Shown: positions 39,160 through 50,766 of the stretch, one piece after another
Layout of the letters: the number at the start of each line of letters is the position of its first letter
Numbering within the stretch: the stretch's first letter is position 1
Assembly (NCBI RefSeq): GCF_907164915.1
Contig: NC_061862.1
Location: 143,662,972-143,726,971, forward strand
Length of the DNA: 64,000 nt
Source: Impatiens glandulifera
Taxonomy: Eukaryota > Streptophyta > Magnoliopsida > Ericales > Balsaminaceae
Direction: 5' to 3'
Notes under the pieces: model-generated
Database searches by the model: none
What the model was told of the DNA's origin: nothing
Seen by the model: the letters and a program-made list of their open reading frames with translations, nothing else
Position numbers and translations under genes: made by a program

Positions 39160-39164
39160 GAGAG

Positions 39165-40009
39165 ATATTGGCTTAATATCATTTTACATCGGATTAGAAG
39201 TGCATCAATTGGATGATGGAATTTTTGTTGGGCAACAAGCATATGTGAAGGAAGTTCTTGATAGATTTAATATCGAATAACAAACCGGTGGTTACCCCTA
39301 TGGAGGTTGGAGCTAAATTGAGCAAGAAAAAAAATGTAGATAAAGTGGATCATACACTATTAAAAAGTTTGGTGGATGTCTAAGGTATTTGACATGTACT
39401 CGGCCGTATATTCTTTTTAGTATGAGAATTATTAGTCGATTCATGGAGGTTCCCACGACGGAGCACATAAAGGCGTCAAAGAGAATTTTGAGATATTTGA
39501 GAGGTACTATTGATTTTGGACTACTTTATTCATCGTCTAAGGAATTTCAACTTGTTAGATATTCCGAGAGTGATTTTTTCGGAGATATAAATAATCGAAA
39601 GAACACAACTGGATTTGTGTTTTTTATGGGGTTTAATGCAATTTCGTGGAGTTCGGAGAAAGAAGCAATAATGTCGTTATCATCTTGTGAAACTGAATAT
39701 GTCGCTATGACAACATGCACTTGTCACATAATCTGGTTAAGAAGAATGTTGAAGGAGATAGGTTTGTCGGAGAATGAAGCAACCATAATTTTTGTCGACA
39801 ATAAATCTGCTCAAGTTCTAACAAGGAATCTTGTTTTTCACGATCGAAGTAAACACATCGATATGCGCTATTATTTCATCCGAGAGAGTATTACGAATAA
39901 AAAGATCATACTTGAATATGTGAAATATGATGATCAAATTGCAGATATTTTTACGAAGCCTCTTGGAGTGGAGGTTTTCATTAGAATGAAAGTATGCTTG
40001 GAATCATGA
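39165..40009 (+). pseudogene. copia RT end and RNase H remnant
   Basis: The resumed frame reads DIGLISFYIGLEVHQLDDGI, then the RNase H part 39389-40009 with RILRYLRGTIDFGLLY, NRKNTTGFVFFMG, EAIMSLSSCETEYVA, VDNKSAQVL and IADIFTKPL. This last part is open for 206 codons, the best-preserved frame of the element. It has no promoter or partner and is not expected to work alone. Confidence 0.9.
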
Positions 40010-40025
40010 AGAAAAATTAATTTTA

Positions 40026-40034
40026 CGGGGAGCG
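40026..40034 (+). other. Polypurine tract of the copia element
   Basis: GGGGAGCG immediately precedes the 3' LTR start TGAAAATAAAAT at 40036, the normal place for the plus-strand primer. Confidence 0.65.
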
Positions 40035-40035
40035 T

Positions 40036-40374
40036 TGAAAATAAAATTAATTAAGAAATTCAAAAGTCACCTGAAAGTTTAAAGGTCTAGTTAATATTAG
40101 AAGTTATTATCTTTTGTTTAATAGGTTTCTTAATAAATAATATTTCTAACCGTTTAAGAGTTATCTTTTGTTTAATAGGTTTCTTAATAAGCAATAATTC
40201 TAACCGTTTAAGAGTCATGGAGATTTTAGAAGTATAAGATTTTTTTTCTAGTTTAAATATAATAGTTATATTTGCAAAAAGAATAAGAAATAAAATAAAA
40301 TTTCTTCCATTTTTTAATCATATTATCTTTAATTTGTGATAGAATACGTTGATTGCCCACTAACATTTCCAACA
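40036..40374 (+). repeat. 3' LTR of the copia element, with an internal duplication
   Basis: Same ends as the 5' LTR but 339 bp long. A 54-bp segment starting TTATCTTTTGTTTAATAGG is present twice in tandem (40107-40160 and 40161-40214), which explains the extra length. Confidence 0.9.
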
Positions 40375-41509
40375 ACATATTGTCTCGCGAGGAAAACTAC
40401 ATTGTAATAGAAAAAATAAGAAAAATAAGGCCAGTCTGATTGAGGTTTGTTGGAAAATTTGTGAGAATTCAAGATGTCTACTAAGATCTCCTTTATTAGT
40501 TGGATTGTTATTCATGACGAAATTGTCAATGATGATAAATGTATGTGAAAAAATATGACTAATGTGAGTCGAATGTTTTAAAAGAAGGTAGAGACGGCTT
40601 TCCATTTTCTTTTACTGTGTCACGCTGTGGAAAGTATTTAGATTTTTTTGTGAAATTTGACTGGAATCAAATGGATTATGTTGGAGACCGTCGGTGGTTA
40701 TCAGGAGGCATTTATCAAGAAGGCTGAAAGAGCGACACTTATAAGATAGATCTTTGTAATCCCTGGAAAAACCACTTTGTGTCGGGTTCCGTGAAATGCT
40801 CGAGGTTAGAGAATTTAACCTCGGTTTGCATGTTAGGAATTTTCTCTTAAAATAAAACATTATTTTTAAAAGATTTCATTGATTCCTGGCCGCTTTTGAA
40901 ATTAATTAAAATAATTAACTACGGGGTTCAATTATAAATAATCTGAGGATTTACGATAATCAAATAACAATTTGATTTTTAGAAATACTTCAGTTTAAAT
41001 TAATTAAACATAATTAATTTAAAATATTATTTATTTTAAAACAGAGTCGTCAATTGATTTTTGAAAATCAATCAAAGTTAGCATATGTATACAAACGTAT
41101 TAACTAGAATTTTCTTTTACTTCATGGTTTGGTGATACTCGAGAAAGGACTTTCACGCTTTATCCTCCGTACTCGTTTTAAAAACGGTCTCCACTTCTAA
41201 AGTTAGTTTTTGAAAATCGGTTGTATAACCGTTTTGAGTTTTAACCGATAAAATATTGAAACAACAATAATTAAAATGATGGTACTTGTTGTGGATGATA
41301 ACTAGGGAGGAGATACCTGAAGAATATCAGTTATTTTAAAAGGAAATAAGGTTTAGAAATAAACACCAAACGAGCCTTTGTCGAAATATTTTTGTGGAAA
41401 TATCCCAAAAATATTTAAAATGCATTTTCTAATTTTTTAGGATTTTTAGTAAATAATTTGAAGTCCGAAAATTATAAAAACAATTTTGGATTTTGAAAAT
41501 TGGAAACAA

Positions 41510-42005
41510 ACAAGCCCTAGGACCAGAGTCCTAAGCCTTGGGTTCATTTTTATCGGTTGAGGTCAAAAGAGCCTTGGTCCGGGTAGAGGCTCGGGATCTT
41601 TGGTCTAGGTGCCGAAGTCCCTCGGTCTGGGTGCTAAGTACTCTTAGTGCTTGGTTGATCTTACCGGTCTAGGTTTATAAACCTATCGGTCATGAGTTAG
41701 TTTGGGGTTAAGCTTCTCGATTGAGGTGTATAAACCTCTCGATCTTAGGCTAGCTCTAGGTTAGGTCCCTCAGTCCTGGGTGTGGGAGCTCTTGGTCCCA
41801 AGCTTGGGATTCCCGGTCCCATGGTCAGATCTCTCGCTCCCAAGGTTGGACCTTTCGATCCTTGGGTTTGGGATTCTTGGTCCCAAGATCGGACCTCTCG
41901 ATCCTAGGTTGGACCTCTCGGTCTTAGGTGAAAAACCTCGGTCAGATCTTCTGGTCCTAACTCAAAAAAATCGGTCGGACCTCTCGGTCCTAGGCTAACA
42001 AGCCT
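41510..42005. repeat. GGTCGGACCTCTCGGTCCTAGG-type minisatellite-like array
   Basis: Imperfect repeats of CTCGGTC(C/T)TAGG and TTGGACCTCTCGGTC fill the stretch. The reading frame at 41780-41998 is a by-product of the repeat. Confidence 0.85.
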
Positions 42006-42131
42006 TAGTCCTCAAGAACACAAAAGTACATGTTTTTAAATTCATTTTTGGCTTTAATTCTATGATCTAAGAGCTTGGATAACTTCATAAAGCTCCCAAG
42101 AACATGTTGATCATCATCTCAAGGTATCAAC

Positions 42132-42618
42132 TAGAGGTGCAAACGAACCGAGCTGTCTCACGAGCTTTTCGAGCCGGCTCTATATATATTTGATTCGAGT
42201 TCGAATCTATCGAATTCGAGCCGAATTCGAATATGTTCGATAATATTTCGAGCCGAACTCGAACCCAAATTATTTTGTTCGATTATTCACGAGCCGCTCG
42301 CGAACTTTCATTTAATATTTATATATTTTTTATTTTTATTTTTTTCGAATCAAACTCGAATTTGAATATGTTCACATATTTCGAATCGAACTCGAATTTG
42401 AATTATTTCGAGCTATGATTCGAAGTTGTTCAAATCAAGGTTCGAACAATTCGAATCGAACTCGAGTTCGAACTTTATTTCGAATCGAGCTCGAGCCAAA
42501 TTTTATTGAATTTTCGAACTTCGAATCGAATTCGAATACCATTCATAATTTTCGAGCTCGAGCTCAAATATCATTTTTTTTGTATTATTCGGTTCGATTC
42601 GGTTCGTTTGCACCCCTA
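42132..42618. mobile_element. hAT-type MITE, 487 bp, TTCGA-rich
   Basis: TIRs TAGAGGTGCAAACGAACCGA (left) and TAGGGGTGCAAACGAACCGA (right end, reverse complement) differ at one base. A perfect 8-bp target duplication GTATCAAC flanks it (42124-42131 and 42619-42626), diagnostic of hAT. The interior is built of many TTCGAA/CTCGAA words. Non-coding; the frames 42233-42633 are artefacts of the repeat words. Confidence 0.95.
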
Positions 42619-44810
42619 GTATCAACGACCTAAATGATGATCAATTTGATCATCATCTCAAGCCTCAGTCCTCAAGGACACAAAAGTGGAGGTTTTTAAA
42701 TTCATTTTTATAGCTTTGATTCTTAGCTCTAAGAGCTTGGGTAGATTCACAAAACTCCTAAGAACACGTTGATCATCATCTCAAGGTATCAATCGAGCTA
42801 TATGATGATCAATTTTTTCAAAATAGTTTCTGATTAAAAATCGAGTTTTTGATTTGAAAACTGTTTTGAAGTGTAATGAGCTAGCCAATAGATTACTTAT
42901 ACTACATATATTGTTTTTTGGGAATTAAAGGAGAACTAGCACGACACCCCACTATACTACTTATACTTGATTGATACCAAAATAAAAACACTAGATGTTC
43001 GTTTTTAATTTATTTTGAAAATTTTGATTTGATAAAAAATGATTGAGATGAATCAGACATGATCCAAATAGTTTCCCAACATCATTACAATCATGTTGAG
43101 AAGTTTTCTAGGCTGTGATTCTAAAAAAATAGTCCAAAAATAACAAATCCTTTTTCTTATTTTTAAAATTCAAATTTGGGTTTTTATTATTTAGATTAAT
43201 TGACCGATTCTATCCTATCAAGATAGTTTCTAAATGATCCTAGGATCGGTTTCCATCCATAAAACAACATAAACAACAATCATACAAGCTTATGAAATTT
43301 GAATATAAAAATTTAAATTCAAACTATAATTATGAATTAGAGGGTGATTGGAACATTACCAAGGATTTAGTACACTCCCGGATCCTTAGGGAAGCTTTTG
43401 GGATGCTCAGATCCAAGCTTTAAGGCTTCAAACTGATTTTCGAAAAATCCAGAAGTTTTAAGTCTTAATGGCGATTTTTTTGTAAATCATGATTTGAGGG
43501 GGGAGATTGGATTCTCTAGCTTCGACATGATTCATGAGATCTATTTATAGGTGCTCAAGGTTGGTTGGAGGAGTCAAGTGGGCTAAATCAGCCAAAAGCC
43601 AGTAATGGCGTTTTGACTATTCTTTAGTCAACTAACCGTAATAGGGATGATTCATCCCTATTTTTGTAGGGAGAATGACCACCACGGTGGTGATCATTAT
43701 GGGATTTGAATTAGTCGTTTTCAAATACTTTAGGTTGAGTTCCAAAAAGACAAGATCAACTCAAGTCTTCGTCCTTATCTTCGCGGCGTCGCGATGAGGA
43801 AGACGATCGGAGGCCAAAAGAACGTCGTTTTGTGCGCGCTTGGCGTTCCATTGGTGTTTCGTCAACATCTAGAGGAATAGAGCTAACGTCCCGTTAGTTA
43901 TTCTACTACGACCCGGACGTGTGCTATTTCCGTTACAACGTGCTACGCGGAGCGCTTCTGGGGATCGAATGAGAATCTAATGCTCATCCGATGGCTCATT
44001 TTCGGCTGTAGCTTCCTTTGGGAGATTCTGCTACACACGATCATGAGTTTATTTTTTATTAAAACCTTAAGAGTTTTTTTAAATTGATTTTTTCTTTCAC
44101 CCTTTTGGTTCTATTTTTAATGTTTTTAAATACACAAAATATTAAAATAAATATGACAAATATTTTACCAATTTTTTTTTTATATATTTTAAGGATTTAA
44201 ATAAATAAGTCTTTTTAGATGAAAAGGATACAACAATTCATCCAAATTATTTATTTTGTCTTTTAATTTTTTCTAAAATTATCTTAAGATAAAATGGGTT
44301 CAACATTAATTATCCCAAATAATTTTATTTTTTATTTTGGCCTTAATACTTAATTAATTTGATTAATTAGCACAATAATTAATCCTAATTAATTATTTTA
44401 AATAGATTTTTGGCCATGGGGTTAATGAATTTGATTATATTTATTTAAAAATAAATTAAAATTATTATTTTAATATTATAAATTAGATATTTAGTGCTTA
44501 CCATCTCTGTTCCTATAATTTTCCGGTGAACTATCTGGTTGGAAATAAATTGGAGAACATTTAACAATCATAGTAGGTCGTTAAAAATAATTCACAATGT
44601 CATTATCATGTCAATGTAGGATGTTAGATTCGGAAAACTTGTTGATGCGCTTACGGACCTCATTGCACTTTTAGAGAAAATTCAAGCCAATTAACTGTAT
44701 TTTTTTATTTTGAACTCTCTTTTTCATGTTATATTTTTTCGTTGTGCTTATACAATTTTTAATTTAAAATGCATGAATATTCTAAAAAATAAAAAAAAAA
44801 TAATAAGAAG

Positions 44811-44902
44811 AATTTCATACCAAAAAGCTAAAAAGATGATGAGAATAAAGACATTGAGATTCATGTCGGGCTAGTTTTTTTTTTTAACTCGACCATAATG
44901 AC
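44811..44902. other. Short spacer left of the MULE
   Basis: About 90 bp between the LINE tail and the MULE target site. Nothing recognisable. Confidence 0.5.
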
Positions 44903-44911
44903 CGAAGAATT

Positions 44912-45110
44912 TGGAAGAATGTCAATTTTGTTTATAAAGTTAGAGCAATGTGTCAATTTTGTTTATAAAGTCGCAAAATTCTATTTTTGTATATAAAGTT
45001 GTCAAAATGTGTCAAAAATAAATAAAATAACGGCAGCTATTTAATGGGGTTAAATTTTTACCCACGTGACATCTACGTATTTATTTTATATATATGATTT
45101 TTTTTAAACG
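44912..45110 (+). repeat. Left TIR of the MULE
   Basis: Inverted repeat of 51530-51728. It contains two copies of GTCAATTTTGTTTATAAAGT (44921 and 44955). Confidence 0.9.
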
Positions 45111-45229
45111 AAACTTAGTAAATAAACCAATAATAAATTTACCCTATTTTTTTTACAGAACTAATTAACCATCAGTTCGCCAACAGCCGCCATCAATCTC
45201 TTCATCAGCCATGGCCCACTAGTAAAAAA

Positions 45230-45775
45230 GTAATATTTAAAGGCGGTTTTAACCGCCGTTAAAAGATAATTTCCCGTATTAAAGGCTAATAACTACGGTT
45301 TAAATACCGTAGTCAACCGCCGTTAAAAACATAATAATCAATAAGGGCGGGAAAAATACCGCAGTTAATAGTTTATAACGACGGTTTAATAAACCGCAGT
45401 TAATAGTTTATAACGACGGTTTAATAAACCGCAGTTAATAGTCTCTAACTACGATTTTAAAAACCGTAGTTTAAGATATGTTTGTCAATGAGGGCGGTAA
45501 ACTTACCGTAGTTAATAGTCTCCAATTGCGGTAACTTTACCGCCCTTATTAAGTAACATTTTTTTAACGACGGAACTTTTAACTACGGTTGACTACGGTA
45601 AAATTACCGTAGTAAATAGTCTTTAACTGCAGTTTTATAAACCGTAGTTAAAGTAGTACTATTAACTACGGTATCTTTACCGCTCTCTTAGTTAACAGTC
45701 TTTAACTGCGGTTTATAAAACCACAATTAAAAACTTTTAACTGCAGTATTTTTATCGTCTTTATTAATTAATGAT
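45230..45775. repeat. Left subterminal palindrome array of the CACTA element
   Basis: About ten imperfect units of type AACTACGGT-spacer-ACCGTAGTT or AACTGCGGT-spacer-ACCGCAGTT. One unit of about 37 bp (AATAGTTTATAACGACGG, then TTTAATAAACCGCAGTT) is exactly repeated in tandem at about 45370-45445. Such arrays are the usual transposase-binding regions in CACTA elements; binding here is inferred. Confidence 0.9.
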
Positions 45776-47128
45776 TTTAACATAAAACTTTTCGTAATTA
45801 GTGCAATAATCTAGAAAATAAACATTAAAACTTATAATTTTGAAAAACAAATAAAACCATTCGATAAAATATTTATACTATATAAATAACACAAAATAAT
45901 TTATATGACTGGAAAAGTATAATTACATCAAAATATTATTACAATAAAATTTGATTATATTTAAATATAAAATAATATAAAATTTGTTTATTAACATAAC
46001 TAATCAAATAAATTATTATTCTCAAACTTTATAAAAATTTATCTTCCTTCTTTTTGGGTTGGGTTGAACAACTACTCAACTCTTCAAAATCAACCTTCTT
46101 AAATCTTTAACTCTTCAAAATCAACCTTCTCAAAGTAAAGCATTCACATAAAATTTTATAAATTAATAACGAATTATAATTTAACAATTATAACTAGGTT
46201 AAATAAGTTTTATAAAAAAATAATCATTCAATTTATATATAAACATAATTTTTTAATAAATTTAATCATTTCATAAACATAATCGATATAAATAATTTTA
46301 CAACCAAATAATATCAAATTATTATAATTTCACAACCAAATAATATCAAATTTCTAATAATGAGCATAAAATTTTTAAGTTTATACACAAATTTTTAAGT
46401 TTATACACATTCTAAATATTAAGAACATTACATCATAAAATAAACATCATTTTAAACTTGAAATAAATTATCATTTTATACATAAAATTTCAATATATCT
46501 TCTCATTATGTGATCCATTGTAAAAGAACATTCATTTATTTTACTTCAATTATTATATTAATAAAAAAATTAAAGAATCATCATAAAAGAAATCATACCT
46601 TATTGATTTGGAGTTCTTGAGCCTTGACAATTTGATTCAACATCTTTGTCATCTCACATATTTCAAATTGAGTATATATAATCCCAATTTGAATCAACAT
46701 TTTTGTCAAATTGAGTATATATAATCATTTAATCTAATCTCTCAAAATATGTATGAGAGGTTTGAGAATAAGCTAGTAGAAGGATGTGAGGGGAGGGGAG
46801 GAGGGTGAAGAAGTAATTCAATGAGGAGGGTAAAGAAGTAATAGAATGAGAAGGTTAGGGAGGTAAGATGACGATGGATGTAATGGAAGGCGAGAGAGGT
46901 AAGATGAATAAGTAATGGAGTTTGTGGAAGTAGAGGGAGAGAAAACCTCTTTATCTAGCTTTAACAATAAAAATAAATAATTATAAATTTTATATCGTTT
47001 GATTTGTTTTAATTAAATTAATAAAAAAAATTATTTAACTTTTTTTTGACTAAATATTAAAAATTAGTCGATATAATTTTATTTTATCACATATAACTAT
47101 ACATTTTAAATATATAATTAAAATTTTG

Positions 47129-47132
<4 letters not shown>

Positions 47133-47190
<58 letters not shown>
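47133..47190. repeat. (TA)n microsatellite inside the CACTA element
   Basis: Pure TA run of about 28 repeats. Confidence 0.95.
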
Positions 47191-47191
<1 letters not shown>

Positions 47192-47773
47192 CATTTAAAG
47201 ACATCTCAATGATTTTAATTTTATTTCACAAATTTATTAATAATTATCTAATAATTCATTTTTTCTAATTAAGATTTTTTTTATGTGTTAGTCAAATTTA
47301 TTAATAATTATTTACACTTTTTTAATCTATTATTTCTTTAACTCACACTTCATTATATATAACTTATATATACAAATATATTTTATATTATTATACATAT
47401 TATTTAACTTTAAATAAACTAGTTATATCTTTTAATATGAGTAGACTATTCATTTAATAATTAATTTAAAAAATTAGTTAATATTAAAAGATGAATAAAT
47501 ACACTAATTCATTACTAATTTATTAAAAAAAATTAGTTCATATTAAAATTTTACATTTTCTAGGTCATATTTATATATAACACATTTCTTAAAAATGATC
47601 ATGATTAATTTTTAAATTCTTTATTACTTATCAAAGTCTTTATCATTTTGTTTAAACCTTTATTATTTTGTATACAAGTTTTAATTTATATCATGCAAAT
47701 TAAAAAGTCATTATTTATATATTAATTATATTCTTAAAATCATGTATATTATGAAATTAAAATTGATATTTGA

Positions 47774-47779
<6 letters not shown>

Positions 47780-47812
<33 letters not shown>

Positions 47813-47949
47813 CACCAACAAATTAGTCGGTCTACTCAATAACTAACTTCTTCGGGGACTACTCGCTCAAGCGTGAATGAGGTCTTCCTCACATTTCCGA
47901 TTAATGTGGCCAATTGGAAGAACAGCAAGATCACAGGAGAAAAGCACAG

Positions 47950-47999
<50 letters not shown>
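47780..47999. repeat. Two (TA)n runs bracketing an island of normal composition
   Basis: TA runs at about 47780-47808 and 47956-47997 enclose 47810-47955, which has clearly higher GC than the several kb around it. One frame of the island is open for about 36 codons (TTRSSVNEVFLTFPINVANW and onward). I do not recognise it; it could be a captured exon fragment or a small insertion. Confidence 0.6.
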
Positions 48000-48000
<1 letters not shown>

Positions 48001-49539
48001 TAATATATATATATATTAGATTAGATCAATATATTTATTATAATAATAATTAGTTTTTTATTACTTTCAATAAATTAATAAATTGTACTGTATTTAATTT
48101 TTTTTAATTTAATATTAAAATTTAGAGTTATAATTTAAAATTTTGTAAATCTAGTTAACTTTAAATTATTAAATTCATAATATTATTTTTATAAAATATA
48201 AAATATTAATATTTGTCCAATTTAGGAATGATCATGTATTATATTTAAGTATGAACATATTATATTTGTTAGATTTAGATAAACTCTCTATATGAGTGTA
48301 TCAAATATTAAGTTGAGTTAGTTTGATATATTTTAATAAAAGAGTTTATAAATAATACTAAAACAAATATTTTAGATAAAATTTCATACTAAATAAATAT
48401 GTCAATAATAAAATAGTAGTTTAATGAATAACTAATTAATTTATAAAAATAAGTTCATACAAAAATATAAATTTACTTAGTTAGTTGATTGAGGATAAAA
48501 TTTATTTTTAACTTACTTTTATAAAATTATTTATATTTTATACTTTAAAATTGGATTTATTTCCAAAAAGAATAAAAAAAAAATTAACTCCTTAATATAT
48601 ATATTTTATTATATTACTATTTTATATTCATTTATTTGATATATAATTATCAATAATATAAAGAATTATTTTTTATCATAATTTTCTTTAATAATTAAAT
48701 ACAGAAACTATTTTTTAACTCATAATAATTAAAAGACTAATTCATCACTAATTAATTTATAAAATAAGAATTTAATTAATAATAAAAGTCTTATTTATAA
48801 GTTAATATTTATATATAACACATATCCTATAAACTAGGTGATTTGTTACATTAATATCAATTATACAAATATTTTATTTTATTATTATTTAAAAATACAT
48901 TATTATAATTGTAAATAATTTATTCACTTAATATATATATATATATAATATTAATAACAATATTCATATATTTTAATTGAAATTTTAGATTTTTATTAAA
49001 ATTAAATAATAACCGTATAATTTATAATATAAATAAATATAGAATTATAATAATAATGAAAATTCAAATTTTGTTGTGGCCCCAAAATTAAAATAAATAT
49101 AATAGTTATATATTTTATCAAAAACTTATTAAATATAAAAAAAAATATATAACTAAATCATTGATTTCAAAACATGAAAAAAAATTTATGGTAGTAAGTA
49201 TTGAGGTGTTTTGGTGATTTTAAAGTCTCATTTAATTTAATAATATTATGTATGTTATTTCTATAATGAAATTTTCTGATAAATATTTTAAAATAAGAAG
49301 AGATTATAAAGATAAACATAAGAATAAGAACAAATAAATAAATTTAAGAGTATTAAAATGTAACCTCAACAATGAATTTTAAGTTATGGTTGAATTTATG
49401 ATAAAATAAAATAAAAAATATTAGATATGAAAAAACAACTATAATATAAACAATATAGTTAGAGGTAATAATATAAAAGAGCTACAATAAATAGAATAAA
49501 AATCTCGAAGTAGATAGAAAATGGGCCTACTAATATTAA

Positions 49540-49760
49540 GGATAAAAAAATAATAAAATCGTTTACAAATTAGAGAGGGAAAAAATTAAGATATTATTTA
49601 TTAGATATAATATGAAGAGGGAAAAAAATTAATATATTATTATATTATATATAATATAAAAAGAGAAATAAATAAAATATTATTATATAATATGGAGAGA
49701 GAAAAAATATACATTATTATATATAATATAGAGAGAAAAAGTTAAAAATTTATACTAAAA
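49540..49760. repeat. Imperfect AT-rich tandem repeat in the CACTA element
   Basis: Several units of about 50 bp of type GAGAGAGAAAAAAT followed by TATTATATATAATAT-like sequence. Non-coding. Confidence 0.6.
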
Positions 49761-50156
49761 ATAGATAATAATATATAATTAATAATATTATATATACTAA
49801 AAATTAAAAATTTGGGGCCTGAAGAATGTAATTGCCCGAACATCATTAACCTATATAACTTATACTACCCTATATTGTTTGAGAAATGATTGAGAGAGGG
49901 AATTTGAGGATTGTAATGATATAGAGCAATTTGATTAGGCAAAAAAATAACAAAGATAAAAAAATAACAAAATTTCTCTCTCTTCTCTCTCCTCATTTTT
50001 TATCATTTTTTCAACTAGTGATATGATGATGCAGTGATGTAGTGACACATCATTCCTTCCCTCAAATTCCCTCTCATATCACTCCTCATATTATTTATAC
50101 TTAATTATAATCTTAATAAAACGTTTAATTGTGATTTTATATATCATGTAAAAATT

Positions 50157-50550
50157 TTAATTGCGTTATATAATAACGCAGTTAAAGGTAAGACTTTTAA
50201 CTACGGTTTTATATATACCGCAGTTAAATTTAAGACTTTTAACTGCAGTTTTTATATACCGTAGTTAAAAATAAAATTATTAACTGCGGTTTTATATATC
50301 GTAGTTAAATGTAAAATTTTAACTTCAGTTTTATATAATGCAGTTAAATGTAAGACTTTTAACTGCAGTTTTATATACCGCAGTTAAATGTAAGACTTTT
50401 AACTGCGGTTTTTATATACCATAGTTAAATATAAGACTATTAACTACGGTTTTATATACCGCAGTTAAAAGTAAGATATTAACTGCGGTTTTATATACCG
50501 CAGTTACATGTAAGGAATTAACTACGGTTTTATATACCGCCGTTAAATTT
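50157..50550. repeat. Right subterminal palindrome array of the CACTA element
   Basis: Ten units of about 28 bp, each AACTGCGG or AACTACGG, then TTTTATATA, then CCGCAGTT or CCGTAGTT, separated by about 12-bp spacers of type ATGTAAGACTTTT. Arms of 8-10 bp could pair in each unit. The unit differs from that at the left end mainly by the fixed TTTTATATA loop. Confidence 0.93.
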
Positions 50551-50766
50551 CGCCACTAATAACACATTTTTTACTAGTGGCCGTCGCCGCCCTCTTCACC
50601 AGCAGTGTGGTCGCCGCCATCTTCACCCTCCTTACAAGCAACCCGTGGTCGTAACCCGCCAATTTTATAGATGTTTTAAACACTCGCAGAGCTCTACTCA
50701 CAACCGCTATGTTCTCTCTTTTCTCTCACCTTCTTCTCCGACAACTCCGACAAGACGCCAGCCACA

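Larger units (their letters stand above)
33223..40374 (+). mobile_element. Degenerate Ty1/copia retrotransposon with both LTRs, split by a later insertion
   Basis: 5' LTR 33223-33490, primer-binding site at 33494, gag/zinc knuckle, protease, integrase, RT, RNase H, polypurine tract and 3' LTR 40036-40374 follow in the copia order. All coding parts carry stops or frameshifts. A 3-kb element (36184-39159) interrupts the pol region between the YVDD box and the RNase H part. The LTRs are clearly diverged, so the insertion is old. Flanks show no matching 5-bp duplication (TCAAT left, ACATA right). Confidence 0.92.
40755..44502. mobile_element. Solo-LTR-like element inside LINE copy 2
   Basis: Starts TGTAATCCCTGG, like TGTAACCCTCGG in the element at 52718. 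Flanks are ATCTT (40750-40754) and ATCTC (44503-44507), a 5-bp duplication with one mismatch. No coding domain. It contains a GGTC-rich array (41510-42000) and the hAT MITE at 42132-42618. Interior and right part are similar to 52718-55053. Reading it as a solo LTR of a gypsy-like family is inference. Confidence 0.7.
40430..44810 (+). mobile_element. Second LINE copy (5'-truncated), split by an LTR-type element
   Basis: 40430-40754 matches the LINE at about 28380-28705, and 44503-44770 matches 28706-28970 (shared ATTCACAATGTCATTATCATG). An A-rich tail follows near 44790-44810. The two halves are contiguous in the LINE at 23-29 kb, so 40755-44502 was inserted later. Any part left of 40430 is too diverged to align by eye. 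Confidence 0.85.
45217..50579. mobile_element. Non-autonomous CACTA (En/Spm) transposon, 5363 bp
   Basis: TIRs are CACTAGTAAAAAA at the left and its inverse TTTTTTACTAGTG at the right, flanked by the 3-bp duplication GCC (45214-45216 and 50580-50582), as expected for CACTA. Both ends have long subterminal arrays of short palindromes (45230-45775 and 50157-50550). The 4.3-kb interior is extremely AT-rich, with three (TA)n runs and no transposase frame. It sits inside the MULE, between an ATGGCC and the following codon-like sequence. Confidence 0.95.

Noticed and set aside
33218..40379. Target-site duplication for the copia element
   Set aside because: The 5 bp on the two sides (TCAAT and ACATA) do not match, so none is claimed.
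41780..41998. 72-codon open frame
   Set aside because: It is a translation of the GGTC-rich tandem repeat.
50157..50550. Regular palindrome array read as a CRISPR array
   Set aside because: The spacers are similar to each other, the repeats are imperfect, the context is a plant CACTA element and no cas genes exist.
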